Of a DNA stretch of 9,928 nt, positions 6,180-9,928 are shown piece after piece. A program made the position numbers and the translations under genes. How positions within the stretch are numbered: the first letter of the stretch is position 1; each line of letters starts with the position of its first letter. Below the pieces are notes generated by a model. The model was not told the DNA's origin, ran no database searches, and was given only the letters and a program-made list of their open reading frames with translations. The stretch lies in assembly GCA_900314375.1 (NCBI GenBank), contig OMVC01000008.1:1-9928 (forward strand), in the 5' to 3' direction. The stretch comes from an uncultured bacterium. GTDB taxonomy: Bacteria > Cyanobacteriota > Vampirovibrionia > Gastranaerophilales > Gastranaerophilaceae.

Positions 6180-6959
6180 ATGAAAGACGTTCAAAATACT
6201 CAAGATACAAGAAATGTTGATATACAAAGGGTTGGGATTAAAGATATTGATTTACCTTTGACAATTCAGCGTAAAAATAATACAGATCAGATAGTTTCCG
6301 CTAAAGTAAAAGCTGCGGTTTCTTTGCCGAGAAATTACAAAGGAACTCACATGAGCAGATTTGTAGAGGTTTTGAACGAATGGGAGCATAAAAACCTTTT
6401 AGGTGTTGATATAAAAGGTTGTCTTGAAAAAATTATAAAAAAACTCCACGCTCAAAGCGGGATTTTGGAATTTAAGTTTAAATATTTTATAAGTAAAAAA
6501 GCTCCTGTTACAAAGCTTTCTGCCCCAATGTGTTATGAGTGCTCATTTAGAGGAAAAATTGAAAACGGGGAGTATAAATTTATTCTTGGAGTTAAAGTTC
6601 CTGTAACTACACTTTGCCCTTGTTCGAAAGAAATTTCCGATTATGGTGCGCATAATCAAAGAGCAATAGTTTCAGTAAAAATATCTTATCCTGAAACAGA
6701 GCATATTTGGATAGAAGATTTGATTGAATTGATTGAATCCTGCGCATCCTGTCCTTTGTATTCGATATTAAAGCGCCAAGACGAAAAATACGTAACAGAA
6801 CATGCTTGGGAAAATCCGAGATTTGTCGAAGATGTTTTAAGAGAAGTTGTTATAAAACTTCGTAAAGAACCGAAGATAACCGAATTTGAAGTGGATTGCG
6901 AAGCTTTTGAAAGTATTCACAATCATTCTGCCTGGGCATATCAAAAAGAAGTTAAATAA
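6180..6959 (+). CDS. folE2: GTP cyclohydrolase FolE2 (type IB)
   Basis: This enzyme converts GTP to 7,8-dihydroneopterin triphosphate, the first step of tetrahydrofolate synthesis and also a source of queuosine precursors, in the cytoplasm. The 259-residue length is normal for the family. Diagnostic motifs are LPRNYKGTHMSRF (49-61), the metal-site motif VPVTTLCPCSKEIS (140-153, Cys146 and Cys148) followed by YGAHNQR (His158), then ASCPLYSILKRQDEKYVTE (189-207), NPRFVEDVLR (212-221), and a C-terminal SIHNHSAWA (His247, His249). All expected blocks are present, so it should be active. FolE2 is a metal-flexible substitute for the Zn-dependent FolE and in many bacteria is induced by zinc shortage. 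No clear Zur box is seen here. It shares a transcript with the small gene 11 bp downstream. Confidence 0.97.
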   Translation: MKDVQNTQDTRNVDIQRVGIKDIDLPLTIQRKNNTDQIVSAKVKAAVSLPRNYKGTHMSRFVEVLNEWEHKNLLGVDIKGCLEKIIKKLHAQSGILEFKFKYFISKKAPVTKLSAPMCYECSFRGKIENGEYKFILGVKVPVTTLCPCSKEISDYGAHNQRAIVSVKISYPETEHIWIEDLIELIESCASCPLYSILKRQDEKYVTEHAWENPRFVEDVLREVVIKLRKEPKITEFEVDCEAFESIHNHSAWAYQKEVK

Positions 6960-6970
6960 TAAGGAGTTTT

Positions 6971-7216
6971 ATGATAAATACAACAAGATTTACATATTTG
7001 ATAAATACAAATAATCAATCGTTAAATAACAATGATTATATGAATATTGGATATATGGCAGGCAGATATGGTATCAATCTGAATAATAATCCGTACGAAA
7101 CGAATCCTATTTTGAATACTCAATCAGGAATATTGGTCAATATAAATTCCTGCACTTCAAGTTTATTTGAAAATAATCTTAAAAATGCAGGAATTAAATT
7201 TGATAGAATTGCATAA
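6971..7216 (+). CDS. Small Asn-rich hypothetical protein
   Basis: The protein has 81 residues, 19 of them Asn, with no signal peptide, membrane helix or recognised motif. An AAGGAG (6961-6966) four bases before the ATG and an 11-bp gap after folE2 support real translation from the folE2 transcript. The middle contains YMNIGYMAGRYGINLNNNPYE, of which the GYMAGRYGI part (27-35) looks ordered. The remainder is low complexity with one Cys (61). A link to folate synthesis is not implied by anything but position. It could be a lineage-specific small protein or a remnant. The stop codon lies in the convergent gap before the minus-strand gene ending at 7247. Confidence 0.55.
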   Translation: MINTTRFTYLINTNNQSLNNNDYMNIGYMAGRYGINLNNNPYETNPILNTQSGILVNINSCTSSLFENNLKNAGIKFDRIA

Positions 7217-7250
7217 TATTGCTATTCGCAATTATGTAGACAAAAACTAC
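7212..7250. terminator. Possible bidirectional terminator hairpins in convergent gap
   Basis: ATTGC (7218-7222) pairs with GCAAT (7228-7232), and outer CATA (7212-7215) pairs with TATG (7233-7236) across a 2-base bulge. Next, GTAG (7236-7239) pairs with CTAC (7247-7250). These span the meeting point of two convergent transcripts. They lack a clean T-run, so termination is a weak inference. Confidence 0.3.
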
Positions 7251-7903
7251 CAATTTTCGCGTGTTGAAACTTGCTTACCGTCGATATCGTATAATTTGTC
7301 TTTATACCAAACTCCGACAAATTCTTGTTCTCCGTTGAACATATATTGAATATCAGGGGATACAAAATATATTGCACTTTTTAATACACCTTTTCTGTTA
7401 TATTGCATTGAATAGTACGGATAATTCGGATAATTATCCGATGTTATATCAACATAATATAATTTCCCGTAAGGAGTGTAATATAATGAATTGTGAATAT
7501 CATTTTTATATTGGATTGCATAAATAACCAGTGTATCTTTTTTGTAGTAAAACGGATTGTATTTTGCATCTTCGTCTTCAGTTACTCCGTTGTTTGTTAA
7601 CATATAATGATGTTTGAAGTTTTTATCTTTTTTATATTTGGAAAGTTTAGAATTGAATTCGGATTTTGTTAAGTGAATTTTTGAATCATCATTGAAAATT
7701 AAAGTTCCGAAATCATTTAAAACATTTATTCTTTGTTCTTTGGTTAAATCAAGCCAATCAAATTTTACATCAGGTACTTCAACAGTTTTTGTCTCTGTTG
7801 TTTCAGACTTGTTTACGGGTTCGACAATTTGTATATCTTCAAAAGCGAATACTCCGTTTGCTGATAACAGTATAAAACATAATGAAATAAGAATTTTTTT
7901 CAT
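7247..7903 (-). CDS. Secreted hypothetical protein
   Basis: The protein has 218 residues and an N-terminal signal peptide (MKK, hydrophobic core, cleavage expected after GVFA at 20), so it is probably periplasmic or exported. Residues 22-50 are a Glu/Thr/Val-rich tether. Residues 50-115 are charged and helical. Residues 118-218 are Tyr-rich beta strands with turns such as YGKLYYVD, YNRKGVLKSAIYF and YKDKLYDIDGK, faintly like MORN_2-type repeats, but I cannot assign a family. It is the last gene of the three-gene operon that begins with the activase. The ATG has AGGAG (7911-7915) 7 bp upstream, and that site overlaps the TAG stop of the preceding gene. There is no lipobox. Function unknown. 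Confidence 0.7.
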   Translation of the reverse strand: MKKILISLCFILLSANGVFAFEDIQIVEPVNKSETTETKTVEVPDVKFDWLDLTKEQRINVLNDFGTLIFNDDSKIHLTKSEFNSKLSKYKKDKNFKHHYMLTNNGVTEDEDAKYNPFYYKKDTLVIYAIQYKNDIHNSLYYTPYGKLYYVDITSDNYPNYPYYSMQYNRKGVLKSAIYFVSPDIQYMFNGEQEFVGVWYKDKLYDIDGKQVSTRENW

Positions 7904-7913
7904 AAATTTTCTC

Positions 7914-8588
7914 CTATAATTTATTATTTAATATTTTATTTGCTGTTCTTAATTTTACGGAAAATAAATTTTCTCCTTCTTCAAATAAGTTATGTTCGCA
8001 TACGGCATAGTTTTCAGGGGATATAAATCCGTCAATTTCAAAACCGGCAAATTGGTTTGCTTGATTTTGTTTGGATTTCATTGTCAAGGCATAAATATAT
8101 GCTGCCATATCATTTTTATCTATCAGATTATCATTTCCTGCAATTGAGCAAGATGAAATCTTATCAAAAGCGTGTCTTATTTGAATTTTTACTTTGGTCA
8201 AGTATTCAGGTTTATTTTCTGCTTGATACCTTCCAAAGCGGTATTTTAAAAGATAAGCTTCATATTGTGCGTAATCAATTTTGCCTGTAAGGTTGCGAGT
8301 TTGTCTTGCAATAAAAAGTAAATATGATTCGGCAAGTTCTCTAACCGAAGATAACAAGCCTTCATCCAGTTTTTTTATTTCATCAGGGGTTTTATCCGGT
8401 TTTTGTGCAAGTGTTCGCCATGATTTAGATGTAATATCAAAGGGTTCTGATTTTGGGTTTGTAATTCCTGTTTGTCCGACCATATCATTTAATATAATCG
8501 CAAACGCTTCTCCTAATTCCGCATTACCGTTTGATAATTCGGAAAGAATAGATGTTCTGTTTGAAGGATTACCCCCAAAATTTTGCAT
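7914..8588 (-). CDS. Hypothetical helical protein with EF-hand-like loops
   Basis: The protein has 224 residues, no signal peptide and no membrane helix, and I recognise no named family. It is mainly helical. Three places resemble EF-hand loops followed by a helix: TGKIDYAQYEAYLL (101-114), GNDNLIDKNDMAAYI (151-165) and EIDGFISPENYAV (184-196). The second is preceded by an E-helix ending HAFDKI. Each keeps the central Gly/Asn and the I-D or I-S pair, but none has the full set of acidic calcium ligands, so they may be structural only. It lies 4 bp after the activase stop, with AGGA (8596-8599) 7 bp before the ATG overlapping that gene's end, indicating coupled translation. The next gene follows closely. 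Confidence 0.68.
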   Translation of the reverse strand: MQNFGGNPSNRTSILSELSNGNAELGEAFAIILNDMVGQTGITNPKSEPFDITSKSWRTLAQKPDKTPDEIKKLDEGLLSSVRELAESYLLFIARQTRNLTGKIDYAQYEAYLLKYRFGRYQAENKPEYLTKVKIQIRHAFDKISSCSIAGNDNLIDKNDMAAYIYALTMKSKQNQANQFAGFEIDGFISPENYAVCEHNLFEEGENLFSVKLRTANKILNNKL

Positions 8589-8592
8589 AAGC

Positions 8593-9597
8593 TTATCCTA
8601 TATCCCAACGTCCGCAAGTTCCGCCCCAGCGGGCAATGATGTTACCTTTGACGTCTTTTATTTTTTCCACATGTTGTACTTCATCTACGCCTTCAACAAT
8701 AGTTATGACTTCACAATTGTTTGAACAACCGTTACAAGCGCATGTAATGGATGAAAAATGCATATCAGCAACATTCCAACCTTTAAATTTGGTTTGGCTT
8801 TGAGTATATTGATGATTTTCCATAGCAAGCATAGCTGCACCTATTGCTCCCATTGTTTGATGATGTTCCGGAACAACAACCTGAGCATTAAGAGCTTCTT
8901 CAAAAGCCTTTACCATACCGGTATTGCTTGCAACACCGCCTTGGAAAGAGAATACAGGCAGTAATTCTTTGCCCAGTGCCAAATTACTTAAATAATTTCT
9001 TACAAGAGCCTGACATAAACCATATAACAAATCTTCAACAGGATATCCCAGTTGTTGCTTATGGATTAAATCACTTTCCGCGAAAACTCCGCAACGACCT
9101 GCAATTCTTGCAGGATTAGTAGACTTTAATGCTGTAGGTCCGAATTCTTCTATCGGAACATTAAGTCTTTGTGCTTGATGGTCTAAAAAGCTTCCTGTAC
9201 CGGCTGCACAGACAGTGTTCATCGCAAAATCCGTAACAATCCCGTCACGCATAATTATAATTTTACTGTCTTGTCCGCCGATTTCAAGTATTGTTTGAAC
9301 CCCAGGCACAATGATGCTTGCTGCTACTGCGTGGGCTGTAATTTCATTTTTTACAACATCAGCACCGACCAGTGAACCTGCCAGAGCCCGCCCTGAACCT
9401 GTTGTGCCGACGCCTGCCACTTCATAATCTGTAAGTTTTTGATTATATAATTTTTGTAGTCCTGTTTGCACCGCGTTAACAGGTGTACCTGCAGTTTTTA
9501 ACATTACACTGTCAACATATTTGCCTGTTTGATCAACAAGCGCTAGTTTGGTTGTTACAGAACCGACATCTATCCCTAAATATACTGTTAAACTCAT
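8593..9597 (-). CDS. Acyl-CoA dehydratase-type activase (BadF/BcrA/HgdC family)
   Basis: This is an ASKHA-fold ATPase of the family that activates 2-hydroxyacyl-CoA dehydratases or benzoyl-CoA reductases by ATP-driven one-electron transfer from a [4Fe-4S] cluster shared by a homodimer. The 334 residues show the phosphate-1 loop GIDVGSVTTK (8-17), IGGQDSK (106-112), the two cluster cysteines in NTVCAAGTGSF (Cys130) and AGRCGVFAESD (Cys169), and the adenosine motif FQGGVASN (218-225). Classical activases have about 260 residues. Here a C-terminal extension carries CACNGCSNNC (286-295) and GGTCGRW (325-331). This resembles the end of activase domains in large DUF2229-containing fusion proteins, and it may bind a further metal cluster. 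No dehydratase gene is in the window, so the substrate is unknown. AAAGGA (9609-9614) is its ribosome site. Confidence 0.93.
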   Translation of the reverse strand: MSLTVYLGIDVGSVTTKLALVDQTGKYVDSVMLKTAGTPVNAVQTGLQKLYNQKLTDYEVAGVGTTGSGRALAGSLVGADVVKNEITAHAVAASIIVPGVQTILEIGGQDSKIIIMRDGIVTDFAMNTVCAAGTGSFLDHQAQRLNVPIEEFGPTALKSTNPARIAGRCGVFAESDLIHKQQLGYPVEDLLYGLCQALVRNYLSNLALGKELLPVFSFQGGVASNTGMVKAFEEALNAQVVVPEHHQTMGAIGAAMLAMENHQYTQSQTKFKGWNVADMHFSSITCACNGCSNNCEVITIVEGVDEVQHVEKIKDVKGNIIARWGGTCGRWDIG

Positions 9598-9622
9598 TTA
9601 TATTATTGTCCTTTACTATAAC

Positions 9623-9682
9623 AGTATAATAATAGCACGAAAATGCAATATTTTTTATAAGTTTAAAAAATATTACATTATA
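9623..9682 (-). promoter_or_regulatory. Candidate promoter region of the activase operon
   Basis: The 107-bp gap between the 59-codon gene and the activase contains two -10-like boxes on the minus strand: TATAAT (9677-9682) and TATACT (9623-9628). Neither has a good -35 at 16-18 bp. The nearest, TTGCAT, is 14 bp from TATACT. The gap is AT-rich and shows no GC-rich terminator, so read-through from the upstream small gene is also possible. Confidence 0.3.
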
Positions 9683-9704
9683 GTATCGATTTAAAGATAT
9701 TTAT

Positions 9705-9884
9705 TTAAAACATGATATCGTTTTTATTATATTCACTCAAATATTTTGCACTTTCAGATTTGGTAATGTTTTCAGAGAATTCGCTTAATTTATGTTTAAT
9801 ATTTTCTATTTTGCAATTGTTAATCGCATAGTGCAGTGTGTATTCTAAATTGTTATAGGTCCATTGATTTGAAGCTGTATCCAT
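9705..9884 (-). CDS. Small hypothetical protein, 59 residues
   Basis: I translated this by hand: an ATG at 9884 runs in frame to a TAA at 9705-9707, giving 59 residues that begin MDTASNQWTYNNLEYTLHY and end NKNDIMF. A perfect AGGAGG (9889-9894) sits four bases before the ATG, which is the main reason to accept so short a gene. The product is soluble, charged and probably helical (a segment around KIENIKHKLSEFSENI), with one Cys (24) and no signal or membrane segment. It reads in the same direction as the activase operon 107 bp downstream. Family and role are unknown. Its own promoter lies mostly beyond the window edge. Confidence 0.62.
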   Translation of the reverse strand: MDTASNQWTYNNLEYTLHYAINNCKIENIKHKLSEFSENITKSESAKYLSEYNKNDIMF

Positions 9885-9928
9885 GTTTCCTCCTATTATA
9901 TATATTCCCGTTTTTATCGAAAAATAAC

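Noticed and set aside
7167..7349. A 60-codon plus-strand open frame
   Set aside because: It overlaps the end of the Asn-rich small gene and the 3' end of the convergent secreted-protein gene, and has no ribosome-binding site.
8281..8724. A 147-codon plus-strand open frame
   Set aside because: It runs opposite the junction of the activase and the EF-hand-like gene. The activase is certain, and the junction shows clear translational coupling.
9895..9900. TATAAT as the -10 box of the 59-codon gene
   Set aside because: It abuts the AGGAGG, so transcription would start inside or after the ribosome-binding site; no -35 is seen either.

Overview
The window is AT-rich, densely packed DNA from an anaerobic bacterium with an outer membrane. 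Three things support this: a 2-hydroxyacyl-CoA-dehydratase-type activase (an oxygen-sensitive Fe-S family), two proteins with TonB/TolA-like ends, and a VirB10-like beta-domain protein with a signal peptide. Together with the AT bias, the Asn/Lys/Ile-rich proteins, folE2 and heptameric microrepeats, it looks most like the non-photosynthetic Cyanobacteria relatives of gut and environment (Melainabacteria / Gastranaerophilales). That placement is my inference, not something the sequence proves.

Layout. Bases 1-270 hold two tandem copies of a non-coding repeat of about 131-139 bp, each with a strong CCCTCCC/GGGAGGG hairpin and a TTTCAAY heptamer tail; 271-317 is unremarkable spacer. Bases 6015 to 318 (minus strand) carry a tightly packed five-gene operon. 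In transcription order it encodes (1) a secreted protein with a VirB10/TrbI-like beta domain and a glycine zipper, (2) a membrane-anchored VWA-like protein with a degraded metal site, (3) an eight-helix membrane protein with an FHA-like N-terminus and an internal duplication, (4) a TonB-like protein, and (5) a TonB/TolA-like protein that starts with a cytoplasmic zinc ribbon. Gaps are 2-15 bp and stop codons overlap Shine-Dalgarno sites, so the products are probably made together. I read this as an undescribed envelope-spanning complex. It is the most interesting item in the window.

Bases 6016-6179 are a divergent promoter region. On the plus strand follow folE2 (GTP cyclohydrolase IB) and an 81-residue Asn-rich small protein in the same transcript. 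These converge on a second minus-strand operon (9597 to 7247): an acyl-CoA dehydratase-type activase with a C-terminal cysteine cluster, a helical protein with EF-hand-like loops, and a secreted protein. No dehydratase partner is present in the window. Upstream of it, a 59-codon gene (9884 to 9705) has a perfect AGGAGG ribosome-binding site.

Only FolE2 and the activase are recognised with high confidence. The remaining proteins are described from motifs, hydrophobicity and context.
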